This document shows positions 54,328 through 63,555 of a stretch of 64,000 nucleotides of DNA, piece after piece. This DNA comes from Ralstonia pickettii (GTDB lineage Bacteria; Pseudomonadota; Gammaproteobacteria; Burkholderiales; Burkholderiaceae): contig NZ_CP104381.1 of NCBI RefSeq assembly GCF_030582395.1, positions 1,364,001-1,428,000 on the forward strand, in the 5' to 3' direction. Made by a program: the position numbers and the translations under genes. Position 1 is the stretch's first letter, and every line of letters starts with the position of its first letter. The notes beneath the pieces were generated by a model. It was not told where the DNA came from. It was given only the letters and a program-made list of their open reading frames with translations, and did no database searches.

Positions 54328-54798
54328 TTGCGCTTTGAACACCTGGTGGAAGTCAACGATCCACTGAACCCCCTCATCGACACGCTCACCCTGAACCAGA
54401 TCTGGCAAGGCCTGGTGCTGCGCGTGCGCGAGCAAACCGAATTTGTCGAAAGCCTGGACGCATGCATCATCACCGCTGAAGGTGACGGCTGGGTCGAGCG
54501 CGAACTCGTCTTCGGCAAGGCGCGCATCCAGGATCGCGTGACGCTCGAGCCGCACAAGCGCGTGACCTACACCACCGCAGCCACCGGCGAACACGCCGGC
54601 GGGTCGCTGACGATGACAATCGAGAGCAACGAGGCCAACGCCGCGTTCATCCGCTTCGTCTACGACACGACGCTGCCCAATGCCGACGAAACCGGCGACA
54701 CGCGCTACGCCGAGATCGTCAAATCCGCCTACCGCGAATCCGACATCGACACCGTACGCCGCATCCGGGAGATCGCCGCCACCGGCCGCCTCGGCTGA
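54328..54798 (+). CDS. DUF1857 / AtaL-like SRPBCC-fold protein
   Basis: This 156-residue protein of the DUF1857 family has the SRPBCC (START-like) fold, small hydrophobic-ligand binding. The family start (K/R)FEHLVEVND is found here as LRFEHLVEVND, so the TTG at 54328 is preferred. It has GGAGG five bases upstream. A GATAAT -10 lies at 54297-54302 and overlaps the alternative ATG at 54301, which therefore cannot be the start from that promoter. The C-terminal VRRIREIAATGRLG is family-like. The function is unknown. Confidence 0.85.
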   Translation: MRFEHLVEVNDPLNPLIDTLTLNQIWQGLVLRVREQTEFVESLDACIITAEGDGWVERELVFGKARIQDRVTLEPHKRVTYTTAATGEHAGGSLTMTIESNEANAAFIRFVYDTTLPNADETGDTRYAEIVKSAYRESDIDTVRRIREIAATGRLG

Positions 54799-54807
54799 CG
54801 TGTCCAG

Positions 54808-54843
54808 CCCGGCGGGCGCTGGAGGAGGCGCCCGCCGGGTTTG
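54808..54843 (+). terminator. Hairpin terminator after the DUF1857 gene
   Basis: A perfect 12-bp stem CCCGGCGGGCGC / GCGCCCGCCGGG with an 8-base loop is followed by only TTTGCTC. It is very stable but has a short T tract, so termination may be partial. Confidence 0.65.
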
Positions 54844-54888
54844 CTCTGCTTGCACCCTGGTCGTCTCACACATCACGACAACGAGACC

Positions 54889-56346
54889 ATGACGACATTC
54901 ACGCCCACCCTGGAGGCGCTGCGCGCACGTTACGGCGAGCGCTTCAAGTGGCTCGTGCTCTTCACGCTGATGGTGGGCGCGGTGTCGTCCGTCATCTCGG
55001 CCACCATCGTCAACGTGGCGATTCCCGATCTGAGCCGGCACTTCGTGCTTGGGCAGGAACGCGCGCAGTGGGTGTCGGCCAGCTTCATGGTGGCGATGAC
55101 GCTGTCGATGTTGCTCACACCGTGGCTGCTGTTGCGTTTCGGGCTGCGTCGTACGTTTATCGGCGCGTTGCTGCAGCTGGGCGTCGGCGGGCTCGCGGGC
55201 GGCCTGTCGCCCAATTACGAAGTGATGATCGCCATGCGGGTCGTGGAAGGGGTTGCGGCCGGCATCATGCAGCCGCTGCCCAACATCCTGATCCTGCGCG
55301 TGTTTCCCGAGCGGGAGCAGGGCAAGGCGTTCGGCCTGTTCGGCTTTGGCGTGGTGCTGGCGCCGGCCGTGGGTCCGAGCGTGGGCGGTTTCCTGGTGGA
55401 GCTGTTCGGCTGGCGCTCGATCTTTTTCGTGGTGATGCCGTTCACGCTGATCGGCTGGGCGATGGCGCGGCGCTTCATGGCCATCAATTCGTCGATGGCG
55501 GGCGAGCCCAAACCGCTCGATTGGCGTGGCCTGCTGCTGATCGGTGGTGCGACCGTCACGCTGCTCAACGGGCTGGTCGCGCTGCACGGCGATGTGACGC
55601 ACGGCGTTGTGCTGATGCTCGTGTCGGCCGTGTGCCTGGCGGGCTTCGTGTTCTGGCAGCGGCGGGTGGAGTCGCCGTTGCTGAATCTGCGGCTGTTCAG
55701 CTACCGGCAGTTTGCGATGGGGGCGGTCGTAGCCTTCATCTACGGGGCAGGGCTGTATGGCTCGACGTACCTGGTGCCCGTGTATATGCAGGTGGCGCTG
55801 GCCTATGCGCCGTCGCGCGCCGGGCTGGTGCTGCTGCCGGCTGGCCTCGTGCTGGCCGCGACGATCATGCTGGCTGGGCGCCTGACCAATCGCGTCGAGC
55901 CCTTCCGGCTTGTGTCGTTCGGGCTGGCCGCCCTGGCGCTGTCGTTTTTCCTGATGGCCACCAACACCCGGGCAACGAGCTATCTGCTGCTGATCGCCAT
56001 CGCCGTCATCGGGCGGGTTGGGCTCGGTTTCGTGCTGCCATCGCTGAGCCTTGGCGCCATGCGCGGTGTTGATTTCACGTTGATCCCCCAAGGCTCCAGC
56101 GCCGTCAACTTCCTGCGCCAATTGGGCGGGGCGATCGGCGTGTCGGCGACGGGCATCTTTCTGCAATGGCGGCTCGCCACGCGCGGTATCGAAACTGTGC
56201 ATGGCGCCGCGGTCGACCCCGGCGCGCGCATCCTGGCCTTCGACGAGACGTTCGTCTTTCTCGGCACGTTGTGCGCGCTGGCCGTGCTGGCCGCGTGGCG
56301 CATGCGTCGCCGGGCGCTGCCGTCCGTCATTCCTGCGGCGCAATAA
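54889..56346 (+). CDS. DHA2-family major facilitator drug exporter
   Basis: This 485-residue inner-membrane protein has about 14 hydrophobic segments, the topology of the DHA2 (EmrB/QacA) drug:proton antiporters. The N-terminal helix 1 segment SSVISATIVNVAIPDLSRHF and QWVSASFMVAMTLSMLLTPW match. Motif C-like GFGVVLAPAVGPSVGGFLVELFGWRSIFFV is present in helix 5. No EmrA-type membrane-fusion partner is adjacent, so it may work alone or with a distant one. The ATG at 54889 gives the family N-terminus. The substrate is unknown. Confidence 0.9.
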   Translation: MTTFTPTLEALRARYGERFKWLVLFTLMVGAVSSVISATIVNVAIPDLSRHFVLGQERAQWVSASFMVAMTLSMLLTPWLLLRFGLRRTFIGALLQLGVGGLAGGLSPNYEVMIAMRVVEGVAAGIMQPLPNILILRVFPEREQGKAFGLFGFGVVLAPAVGPSVGGFLVELFGWRSIFFVVMPFTLIGWAMARRFMAINSSMAGEPKPLDWRGLLLIGGATVTLLNGLVALHGDVTHGVVLMLVSAVCLAGFVFWQRRVESPLLNLRLFSYRQFAMGAVVAFIYGAGLYGSTYLVPVYMQVALAYAPSRAGLVLLPAGLVLAATIMLAGRLTNRVEPFRLVSFGLAALALSFFLMATNTRATSYLLLIAIAVIGRVGLGFVLPSLSLGAMRGVDFTLIPQGSSAVNFLRQLGGAIGVSATGIFLQWRLATRGIETVHGAAVDPGARILAFDETFVFLGTLCALAVLAAWRMRRRALPSVIPAAQ

Positions 56347-56371
56347 AAAACCGGGCGCCGGGCCCGGTTCT
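56345..56371. terminator. Bidirectional terminator between the exporter and acbP
   Basis: Stem AACCGGGC / GCCCGGTT with a 5-base loop. The A6 run on its left gives a T tract on the minus strand for the acyl-CoA-binding gene, and TTCTT follows on the plus strand. Confidence 0.75.
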
Positions 56372-56390
56372 TCGTGTGGAGATTTAACGA

Positions 56391-56660
56391 TCAGGTCGTC
56401 GCGCCGCTCTTCAGTTCTTCGACGAGGTCGATGTACTTTTGCTTGGCTTCGTCCTGCGACGTGCCTTTCAGGCCTTCCCACGCCTCAAACTTGTAGCGCC
56501 CGACGATGTCGGTAAAGCCCGGCTTGTCGCCATGCGCGTCGCCTTCGGCGCCTTGCTTGTACAGCGCGTACAGGCGCAGCAGCGTCATGTTGGCGGGGCG
56601 CTCGGAGAGGCCCTTGACGTCGATTTGGGCTTGGTCGAAACGGGCTTGCAGGTCGCTCAT
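56391..56660 (-). CDS. Acyl-CoA-binding protein
   Basis: This 89-residue four-helix protein binds long-chain acyl-CoA esters. It has LLRLYALYKQGAEGDAHGDKPGFTDIVGRYKFEAWEGLKGTSQDEAKQKYIDLVEEL, including the conserved YALYKQ, KPG and KFEAW residues. Bacterial homologues occur mostly in proteobacteria and are thought to hold acyl-CoA pools for lipid metabolism. The ATG at 56660 gives the family start. It is convergent with the exporter and divergent from tsaB. Confidence 0.95.
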   Translation of the reverse strand: MSDLQARFDQAQIDVKGLSERPANMTLLRLYALYKQGAEGDAHGDKPGFTDIVGRYKFEAWEGLKGTSQDEAKQKYIDLVEELKSGATT

Positions 56661-56821
56661 GATGATTCCCGGCTGAAAACAATGGTCTGACGATGATAGC
56701 GCCGGGGTTGGGCGGTCGGGCCGTTTGAATTCGAGGACGGCTTCGGTTTTCTACACGATGTTTGGCCCGGTTTCTCGAGGCGCAGCCACGGGTTTGCGCA
56801 TTCAGGCGCCACACCAGCCGG

Positions 56822-56834
56822 TACAATGCCGCCA
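56822..56834 (+). promoter_or_regulatory. tsaB -10 box close to the start codon
   Basis: TACAAT at 56822-56827 lies seven bases before the tsaB ATG at 56834. A transcript starting there would have almost no leader. No Shine-Dalgarno is visible between them. Confidence 0.45.
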
Positions 56835-57574
56835 TGCCCTGGATTCTTGCTTTCGATACCTCCACCGAGTTCTGCTCCGTCGCCCTTGGTGACGGCACGC
56901 GCACGTTGTTCCGCCACGAACATACCGGCCCGCGCTCCAGTAGCCGCGTGCTGCCGGCGGCTGCCGAATTGCTGGCCGAGGCCGGTATCGCCCTGGCCGA
57001 TTGCGCGGCGATCGCCTTTGGTGCTGGTCCGGGTTCGTTCACCGGCCTGCGCACGGCGTGCGGCGTGGCGCAAGGTTTGGCGTTCGGTGCTGATCTGCCT
57101 GTCGTGCCGGTCAACTCGCTTGTTGCCTGCGCCGAGCAGACGCGCGCAACGCTGCCGGCCGGCACGGCCGTGACCGTCGCTCTCGATGCGCGCATGGACG
57201 AGTGCTACTGGGCCAGCTTCGTTCCCGTTGACGCGGCGCAGGATGCCGCCGGCTGGCAGGCACTTTCCGCCATTCAGGTGAGTGGGCCGCAGAGTGTTGC
57301 CGCGCCGGCGCAGCCTTACTGGCTGGCGGGCAATGCTGCTGCAGTATTCGGCGATCAGTTGCGCATTGCGGCAGGCGCCGCCGCCATGTTGCCGGAAGTC
57401 GCGCCGCACGCCCGCGAGATCATCGACTTGGGTCTGCGCCTTTTGGCTGCTGGCCATACGGTGCGGCCTGAAGATGCGGCGCCGCTCTATGTGCGTGACA
57501 AGGTCGCGCTCACCATTGAAGAGCGGCAGGCCGTGCAACAGGCCAAAGTGGCCGCCGCAGGTGCGCAGTCATGA
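56834..57574 (+). CDS. tsaB: tRNA threonylcarbamoyladenosine biosynthesis protein TsaB
   Basis: This 246-residue protein, together with TsaD and TsaE, transfers threonylcarbamoyl to A37 of ANN-decoding tRNAs. It is an ASKHA-fold pseudo-protease. The start PWILAFDTSTEFCSVAL and core FGAGPGSFTGLRTACGVAQGLAFG are diagnostic. Metal-binding His residues of TsaD are absent, as expected. The ATG at 56834 gives the family start. Its stop overlaps the rimI ATG by four bases (ATGA). The tsaB-rimI pair is conserved in many proteobacteria. Confidence 0.95.
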   Translation: MPWILAFDTSTEFCSVALGDGTRTLFRHEHTGPRSSSRVLPAAAELLAEAGIALADCAAIAFGAGPGSFTGLRTACGVAQGLAFGADLPVVPVNSLVACAEQTRATLPAGTAVTVALDARMDECYWASFVPVDAAQDAAGWQALSAIQVSGPQSVAAPAQPYWLAGNAAAVFGDQLRIAAGAAAMLPEVAPHAREIIDLGLRLLAAGHTVRPEDAAPLYVRDKVALTIEERQAVQQAKVAAAGAQS

Positions 57575-58098
57575 GCCTGATCGACAACGCACTGGCCCGC
57601 GTCATCACGCAGACGCCGCTGCCTGCGGGCTGGCGCGCAGAGCGCATGACGGCACTCGATCTGGCTGGCGTTGCGGCGGTGGAGCAGGCGGCGTTCAACT
57701 TTCCCTGGTCGCGCGGCAACTTTGAGGATTCGCTCAAATCCGGCCACCTCGCCATTGTCCTGCGCGATGGCGGTAACGAAATCGCGGGCTATCTGATCCT
57801 CATGCCGGTGGTCGATGAGATGCACCTGCTCAACGTGACCGTGGCGCCGGCATGGCAGCGCCAGGGGCTGGGGCATTGGCTGCTGCGTCTGGCGCGGGCG
57901 CTGACACTGGCGCATGGTTTCGGCAGCCTGCTGCTGGAAGTCCGCCCATCCAATGCCGGGGCGGTCGCGCTGTATCACCGCAGCGGGTTTGCAGAGATCG
58001 GCCGGCGCAAGCGCTATTACCCGGCCGAAAACAACACGCGCGAAGATGCGCTCGTCATGCGCATGGTGTGCGAGGCGAGCGGGGTGGAGACAGCATGA
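57571..58098 (+). CDS. rimI: Ribosomal protein S18 alanine N-acetyltransferase RimI
   Basis: This 175-residue GNAT enzyme acetylates the N-terminal Ala of S18. The acetyl-CoA-binding motif is [18 protein letters not shown], and [30 protein letters not shown] with the catalytic Tyr and Glu region follows. It overlaps tsaB upstream and the uracil-DNA glycosylase gene downstream by four bases each (ATGA), so the three genes are tightly coupled. Confidence 0.95.
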   Translation: MSLIDNALARVITQTPLPAGWRAERMTALDLAGVAAVEQAAFNFPWSRGNFEDSLKSGHLAIVLRDGGNEIAGYLILMPVVDEMHLLNVTVAPAWQRQGLGHWLLRLARALTLAHGFGSLLLEVRPSNAGAVALYHRSGFAEIGRRKRYYPAENNTREDALVMRMVCEASGVETA

Positions 58099-58889
58099 AT
58101 CGTCGATCCCGAATGCTCGAAGCGCTGGGCGTTTCGACCGAATGGACCTTGCGTGGGGCTGCGCCGACTGTCTTGCAAGCGGTTGAGACTATCGAAGTGG
58201 CTGTCGCCGAGCCGGTTACCGTGGAAGCTGAAGCCCCCGCATTGGTGGCTGCGGCTGCGCAATTCGAGCGGGCTGTCACGGATGCGCCCTCGGACATGGC
58301 CGCCCCGCGCGCGGAGCGCATCGCCGCCTTCGATTGGGCGCAGCTCGAAGCCGCCGTTTCCAACTGCACCTCGTGCAAGTTGTGCGAGCGTCGCACAAAT
58401 ACAGTCTTCGGCGTGGGCGATCGCGAAGCGGAATGGATGTTGATCGGTGAGGCCCCTGGCGAGCAGGAAGACAAGCAGGGCGAGCCGTTCGTCGGCCAGG
58501 CCGGCAAGTTGCTCGACAGCATGCTGCGATCGATCGGCCTGTCGCGCGAGAAGGGCGTGTTCATCGCCAACGTGCTCAAGTGCCGCCCACCCGGCAACCG
58601 GGATCCGGAGCCGGACGAAGCCGCGATGTGCGATCCGTATCTCAAGCGTCAGATTGCGCTGGTCAAGCCGCGCATCATCGTCGTGCTGGGTCGCATTGCA
58701 GCGCAAAACCTGCTGCAGACGCAAACGCCTGTCGGCAAGCTGCGCGGCAAGGTGCATGAAGTGGAGGGTGTGCCCGTGGTGGTGACGTACCACCCGGCGT
58801 ACCTCTTGCGCACGCTGACCGACAAGGCGCGCGCATGGGAAGACCTCTGCCTCGCACGCAAGATTTACGCGGAGCGCGGCGGCCAGTAG
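58095..58889 (+). CDS. Uracil-DNA glycosylase, family 4 (iron-sulfur type)
   Basis: This 264-residue protein has an N-terminal extension of about 90 Ala/Val/Glu-rich residues, then a UDG domain with [18 protein letters not shown] (two of the four Fe-S cysteines). Motif 1 is [29 protein letters not shown], with [21 protein letters not shown] carrying further cysteines. The C-terminal motif is [11 protein letters not shown]. It removes uracil from DNA. The start overlaps rimI by four bases. A second UDG-like gene is at 19881. Confidence 0.92.
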   Translation: MNRRSRMLEALGVSTEWTLRGAAPTVLQAVETIEVAVAEPVTVEAEAPALVAAAAQFERAVTDAPSDMAAPRAERIAAFDWAQLEAAVSNCTSCKLCERRTNTVFGVGDREAEWMLIGEAPGEQEDKQGEPFVGQAGKLLDSMLRSIGLSREKGVFIANVLKCRPPGNRDPEPDEAAMCDPYLKRQIALVKPRIIVVLGRIAAQNLLQTQTPVGKLRGKVHEVEGVPVVVTYHPAYLLRTLTDKARAWEDLCLARKIYAERGGQ

Positions 58890-58920
58890 TCAGCTGCCCG
58901 CCAGTGGGGCGGGCACTGCG

Positions 58921-60237
58921 TCAGTGGTGCTTGTCTTCGCCGATGAGGGCGGCGGTGTGAAACATCTTTTCGTTTCGGCGATGCCGGCGCATGACTAGCG
59001 CCATCGTCAGGCAGACGAAGATGCCGAACGACACGATCACGACGCTTACCGACACGTTGAGCTTGATGAGCAGCGCGTACAGGCACAGCATCAGCAGCAC
59101 GGAGACGTTCTCGTTGAAGTTCTGCACCGCAATCGAGTGCCCGGCCGAGAGCAGCACATGCCCGCGGTGCTGCAGCAGCGCGTTCATCGGCACCACGAAA
59201 AAGCCCGACATGGCGCCCACGATCATCAGGAACAGGTAGGCGATCATCATGTACAGCGGCAGCTTCATGTTGCCGATGTGGAATGTGACTTCCGGGATCG
59301 TGTGCTTGGTGTAGAACGCCATCAGCATCACAACTGCGCCCATTGCCACGCCCACCGGCAGCACGTCGAGCGAGCGTCGCAGCGGAATTTTCACGGCAGC
59401 GGCCATGGCGCCGGCGGCCACGCCCACGGCCACCACGGCTTGCAGAATGGCGCCCTGCGAGAGGTTCAGTTCCAACGATTGCTCGGCCCACTTCAGCACG
59501 ATGAATTGCAGCGTGGCGCCCGCGCCCCAGAACAGCGTCGTCACCGCTAGGGAGATCTGGCCCAGCTTGTCATGCCACAGTGCGTTGAAGCAGTCGGCAA
59601 ACTCCGAAATAAGACGTACTGGGTTTTTTTCCTGTTGCGGATAGCGCGCGCCGGTATCGGGAATGCGCGTGTTGAACAACGCCGCGATCAGGTAGATCAC
59701 CATGATCACCAGCATCGCCGCTTCAGCCGGCGTGTCGATGCGCTCGAGCCCGGGAATGTCGAAAGAAAGCAGCCAGGCCGACACGTGGTTGGAGATCAGC
59801 GCACCACCCAGCACCGTGCCCAGGATGATCGAGCCGACGGTCAGGCCTTCGATCCACCCATTGGCGGCGACGAGTTTTTCAGGGGGAAGAAGTTCGGTGA
59901 GAATGCCGTACTTGGCCGGAGAATACGCGGCCGCACCAAAGCCAACCACGCCATAGGCGAGCAGCGGATGCAGACCGGTGAGCATCACGCCACAACCGAC
60001 CAGCTTGATGGCATTGGTAATGAGCATCACCTTGCCCTTGGGCCGGGAATCGGCAAACGCGCCAACGAACGCGGCAAGCAAAACGTAAGAGAGTACGAAG
60101 AACAGCTTGAGCAGCGGGGTCATCCACTGCGGCGCATGCATCTCTGTCAGAAGGGCGATGGCGGCAATGAGCAGCGCATTGTCGGCGAGCGACGAGAAAA
60201 ACTGCGCCGCCATGATGGTGTAAAAACCCTTCTTCAT
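58921..60237 (-). CDS. lplT: Lysophospholipid transporter LplT
   Basis: This 438-residue MFS membrane protein should import lysophospholipids for re-acylation. It starts KKGFYTIMAAQFFSSLADNALLIAAIALL, a strong LplT match, and has RPKGKVMLITNAIKLVGCGVM and GAAAYSPAKYGILTELLPPEKLVAANGWIEGLTVGSIILG. About 12 hydrophobic segments are present. The ATG at 60237 is chosen for family fit; upstream in-frame ATGs at 60300 and 60390 would add a polar, unrelated extension. In E. coli lplT is next to aas, which is not present here. Confidence 0.92.
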   Translation of the reverse strand: MKKGFYTIMAAQFFSSLADNALLIAAIALLTEMHAPQWMTPLLKLFFVLSYVLLAAFVGAFADSRPKGKVMLITNAIKLVGCGVMLTGLHPLLAYGVVGFGAAAYSPAKYGILTELLPPEKLVAANGWIEGLTVGSIILGTVLGGALISNHVSAWLLSFDIPGLERIDTPAEAAMLVIMVIYLIAALFNTRIPDTGARYPQQEKNPVRLISEFADCFNALWHDKLGQISLAVTTLFWGAGATLQFIVLKWAEQSLELNLSQGAILQAVVAVGVAAGAMAAAVKIPLRRSLDVLPVGVAMGAVVMLMAFYTKHTIPEVTFHIGNMKLPLYMMIAYLFLMIVGAMSGFFVVPMNALLQHRGHVLLSAGHSIAVQNFNENVSVLLMLCLYALLIKLNVSVSVVIVSFGIFVCLTMALVMRRHRRNEKMFHTAALIGEDKHH

Positions 60238-60881
60238 ACCTTCGAATTCGTCCCCGTAGACCGCGGTGCCATCTTCCTCTTCACGACCTGCCGGCAGCAT
60301 GCCGACATTCGGAAGTGCCCCCCGGGGGTGCCGGCCAGGCGTTGCGACGGCTGACCGGCCGTGCAGCGCACAGGTGCGCGGTGGTGGCATCGAAGCCTGT
60401 GCCCGCGCGGGCTCCCCTGGTTGTGGTTCCCTTGGACGGGGCCCATGCACTGCTGTGAGACATGCATCGCCGGGCAACCGCGGGAATCTTCACTGACAGG
60501 CGTTCGGGCCATGCGTTCCGCCCGGAGTGTGTTTTGGTCTCGCCTGTTCGCATGGTCAGACCGGATGTGACCGCATCGCGCAAAAAGAAGTGGCGGGTGC
60601 CCAACTTTCCTTATGCTCACAGCGCATCACGACGGTTTTCCCATGCCTGAATTGAACGGCTTTATATCATGAAACTTGTGCGCTTCCGGTGACGGCCGCG
60701 CACTTTCTTTTTGGCGCGCCGATGACAGCCGCGAACCAGTTGGCGTCCTGTGGTCAAATAGAACGCTCATCGCGTGAGGCCGGGCGCACGGCCCGCTCAC
60801 AGCCTATTTGCCTGTTGCATTGCAGCACCGACGCCGCGCCACGAGCGCGCCATCGCATTCACGTTTTGCAGGTTTGCCGTC
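60238..60881. other. 644-base divergent gap between lplT and alr
   Basis: No credible gene is seen. Open frames here are short or overlap each other, and none has a family match or a good ribosome site. Notable points are a GC palindrome (TGCCCCCCGGGGGTGC-like, about 60317-60332) and an AT-rich patch around 60651-60675 (TTGAACGGCTTTATATC) that may be promoter sequence. The gap must contain the divergent promoters for lplT and alr, but they were not located with confidence. Confidence 0.5.
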
Positions 60882-62006
60882 ATGCCAAGACCCATCCAGG
60901 CCGTCATCCACGGCCCAGCACTTGCCAATAATCTCGAGGTTGCCCGCCGTCATGCGCCCAACTCGCGCGTGTGGGCTGTCGTCAAAGCCAACGCGTACGG
61001 TCACGGCATCGAACGCGTGTATGAAGGCCTGCGCCAGACCGACGGTTTCGGCCTGCTCGATCTGGACGAGGCCGTCCGACTGCGACAGCTCGGTTGGCAG
61101 GGGCCGGTTCTGTTGCTGGAAGGTTTTTTCAAGCCGGAAGACCTGGCCATTGTCGAGCAGTACCGCCTGACCACCACCGTCCACTGCGAAGAGCAGCTTC
61201 GCATGCTCGAACTGGCCCGCCCGAAAGGGCCCATCAGCGTGCAGCTCAAGATCAATACGGGCATGAGCCGCCTCGGCTTCGCGCCAGCTGCCTACCGCGC
61301 CGCGTGGGAGCGCGCCCGCGCCATTTCGGGCGTCGGCACGATCGTTCACATGACGCATTTTTCGGATGCCGACGGCCCGCGCGGCATCGAGCATCAACTT
61401 GTCGCGTTTGAACAGGCCACGCAGGGTTTGCCCGGCGAGGCGTCGCTGTGCAACTCCGCGGCAACGCTGTGGCATCCGAAAGCACATCGCGACTGGGTGC
61501 GCCCCGGCGTGATCATGTACGGCGCATCACCGACGGGCGTGGCGGCGGACATCGACGGCACGGGGCTGATGCCCGCCATGACGCTCAAGAGCGAGCTGAT
61601 CGCCATTCAGGATCTGCAGCCCGGGGCGACGATCGGTTACGGCTCGCGCTTTACCGTAGAGCACCCGATGCGCATCGGCATCGTCGCGTGCGGTTATGCC
61701 GACGGCTACCCGCGCCATGCGCCAGGTTGGGACGGCAACCACACGCCGGTGCTGGTGGACGGCGTGCGCACGCACATCGTGGGCCGCGTGTCGATGGACA
61801 TGATTACCGTTGACCTGGCCGGGGTGCCCGAGGCGCGTGTCGGCACGCCCGTCACCCTGTGGGGCGAGGGCCTGCCGATCGACGACGTTGCACACGCTTC
61901 GGGCACGGTCGGGTATGAGCTGATGTGCGCCCTGGCGCCCCGCGTACCGGTGTCGGTCGAGCCCGTCAGCACTGCGGACGCCGGCGCCCTGGGCAAGGCT
62001 GCCTGA
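60882..62006 (+). CDS. alr: Alanine racemase
   Basis: This 374-residue PLP enzyme makes D-alanine for peptidoglycan. The Schiff-base Lys is K35 in [17 protein letters not shown], and the second catalytic residue, Tyr, lies in [25 protein letters not shown] and [13 protein letters not shown] are conserved. The start at 60882 follows the family. Naming as dadX (catabolic) is possible, but no dadA is nearby. radA follows after 68 bases, probably co-transcribed. Confidence 0.96.
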   Translation: MPRPIQAVIHGPALANNLEVARRHAPNSRVWAVVKANAYGHGIERVYEGLRQTDGFGLLDLDEAVRLRQLGWQGPVLLLEGFFKPEDLAIVEQYRLTTTVHCEEQLRMLELARPKGPISVQLKINTGMSRLGFAPAAYRAAWERARAISGVGTIVHMTHFSDADGPRGIEHQLVAFEQATQGLPGEASLCNSAATLWHPKAHRDWVRPGVIMYGASPTGVAADIDGTGLMPAMTLKSELIAIQDLQPGATIGYGSRFTVEHPMRIGIVACGYADGYPRHAPGWDGNHTPVLVDGVRTHIVGRVSMDMITVDLAGVPEARVGTPVTLWGEGLPIDDVAHASGTVGYELMCALAPRVPVSVEPVSTADAGALGKAA

Positions 62007-62074
62007 GCGCAGCATCGTCAATACAAAGATCAAGCGGCGGCCGCCCATGCGCGGCGCCGTAAGCAGGGGGTTGT

Positions 62075-63445
62075 TTGGCCAAGAGCAAGACGGTCTATAC
62101 GTGCACCGAATGTGGCGGCACGGCACCGAAGTGGGCGGGGCAGTGCCCGAATTGCCAGCAATGGAATACGCTGGTCGAAACCGTCGCGCAGCCGACGTCG
62201 GGCGCTGGCGCGCGCTTCCAGTCGCTGGCTTCAAGCGCGACGGTGCGCAAGCTGTCGGACATCGACGCGGTGGATGTGCCGCGCTTCTCCAGCGGCATCG
62301 ACGAATTTGACCGCGTATTGGGCGGTGGCCTGGTCAGCGGCGGTGTGGTGCTGATCGGCGGCGACCCGGGGATCGGCAAATCGACGCTGTTGCTGCAAGC
62401 GCTGTCCAACCTGTCAGCCGACCGACGGGTGTTGTACGTGAGCGGCGAAGAGTCCGGCTCGCAGATTGCGCTGCGTGCGCGTCGCCTGGGCATCGAAAGC
62501 CCGAACCTCGCGCTGCTGGCAGAAATCCAGCTTGAGCGCATCCAGGGGACCATCGAGGCGGAAAAGCCGGAAGTCGTCGTCATCGATTCGATCCAGACGC
62601 TGTACTCCGAGGCGCTGACTTCGGCGCCGGGCTCGGTGGCCCAGGTGCGCGAATGCGCGGCGCAGCTGACGCGCATCGCCAAGCGGCTGGATGTGACCAC
62701 TATTCTGGTCGGCCATGTGACCAAGGAAGGCGCGCTGGCGGGCCCGCGTGTGCTCGAACACATTGTCGATACGGTGCTGTATTTCGAGGGCGATACGCAT
62801 TCCGCCTACCGGCTCGTGCGTGCGTTCAAGAACCGCTTTGGCGCGGTCAACGAGCTGGGCGTGTTTGCGATGACGGAGCGGGGCCTGCGTGGCGTGGCGA
62901 ATCCATCGGCGCTGTTCCTCTCGCAACACGAGCAGGTGGTGCCGGGTTCGTGCGTGCTGGTGACGCAGGAAGGCACGCGGCCGCTGCTGGTGGAAATCCA
63001 GGCGCTGGTGGATACGGCCAACGTGCCGAATCCGCGCCGCTTGGCGGTGGGGCTGGAACAGAACCGGCTGGCGATGTTGCTGGCGGTGCTGCACCGTCAT
63101 GCCGGCATTGCGTGCTTTGACCAGGACGTGTTTCTCAACGCGGTGGGCGGCGTGAAGATTACCGAGCCCGCGGCGGACTTGGCGGTGCTGCTGGCGATCC
63201 ATTCGTCGATGCGCAACAAGGCGCTGCCGCGCGGGCTGGTCGTGTTCGGCGAGATCGGCCTGGCCGGGGAAATCCGCCCGACGCCGCGTGGCCAAGAGCG
63301 GTTGAAGGAAGCTGCCAAGCTGGGCTTTTCGATTGCCGTGATCCCGAAATCCAACGCCCCCAAGCAGGCGATCGACGGGCTGGAGGTCATTGCCGTCGAG
63401 CGCATTGAACAGGCGATCGACCGGGTGCGGTCGCTGGAGGCTTGA
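62075..63445 (+). CDS. radA: DNA repair protein RadA (Sms)
   Basis: This 456-residue RecA-like ATPase promotes branch migration in recombination. It has an N-terminal zinc finger CTECGGTAPKWAGQCPNC, Walker A GGDPGIGKSTLL, the RadA-specific KNRFGAVNELGVF and a C-terminal Lon-protease-like domain (VGGVKITEPAADLAVLLAI onward). The start codon is TTG at 62075, with an AGGGGG ribosome site seven bases earlier; no ATG in frame gives the zinc finger. Length is typical. Confidence 0.96.
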   Translation: MAKSKTVYTCTECGGTAPKWAGQCPNCQQWNTLVETVAQPTSGAGARFQSLASSATVRKLSDIDAVDVPRFSSGIDEFDRVLGGGLVSGGVVLIGGDPGIGKSTLLLQALSNLSADRRVLYVSGEESGSQIALRARRLGIESPNLALLAEIQLERIQGTIEAEKPEVVVIDSIQTLYSEALTSAPGSVAQVRECAAQLTRIAKRLDVTTILVGHVTKEGALAGPRVLEHIVDTVLYFEGDTHSAYRLVRAFKNRFGAVNELGVFAMTERGLRGVANPSALFLSQHEQVVPGSCVLVTQEGTRPLLVEIQALVDTANVPNPRRLAVGLEQNRLAMLLAVLHRHAGIACFDQDVFLNAVGGVKITEPAADLAVLLAIHSSMRNKALPRGLVVFGEIGLAGEIRPTPRGQERLKEAAKLGFSIAVIPKSNAPKQAIDGLEVIAVERIEQAIDRVRSLEA

Positions 63446-63555
63446 TCGTTCAACATTTCGCAACGGTATCGCGGGTGCCCTTTGAAAATGCATGTGCCGT
63501 TGCGGTGCGATAATCCGCAAACTTTTCTCCATGACTCCTCTGAACTGACGCCGCC

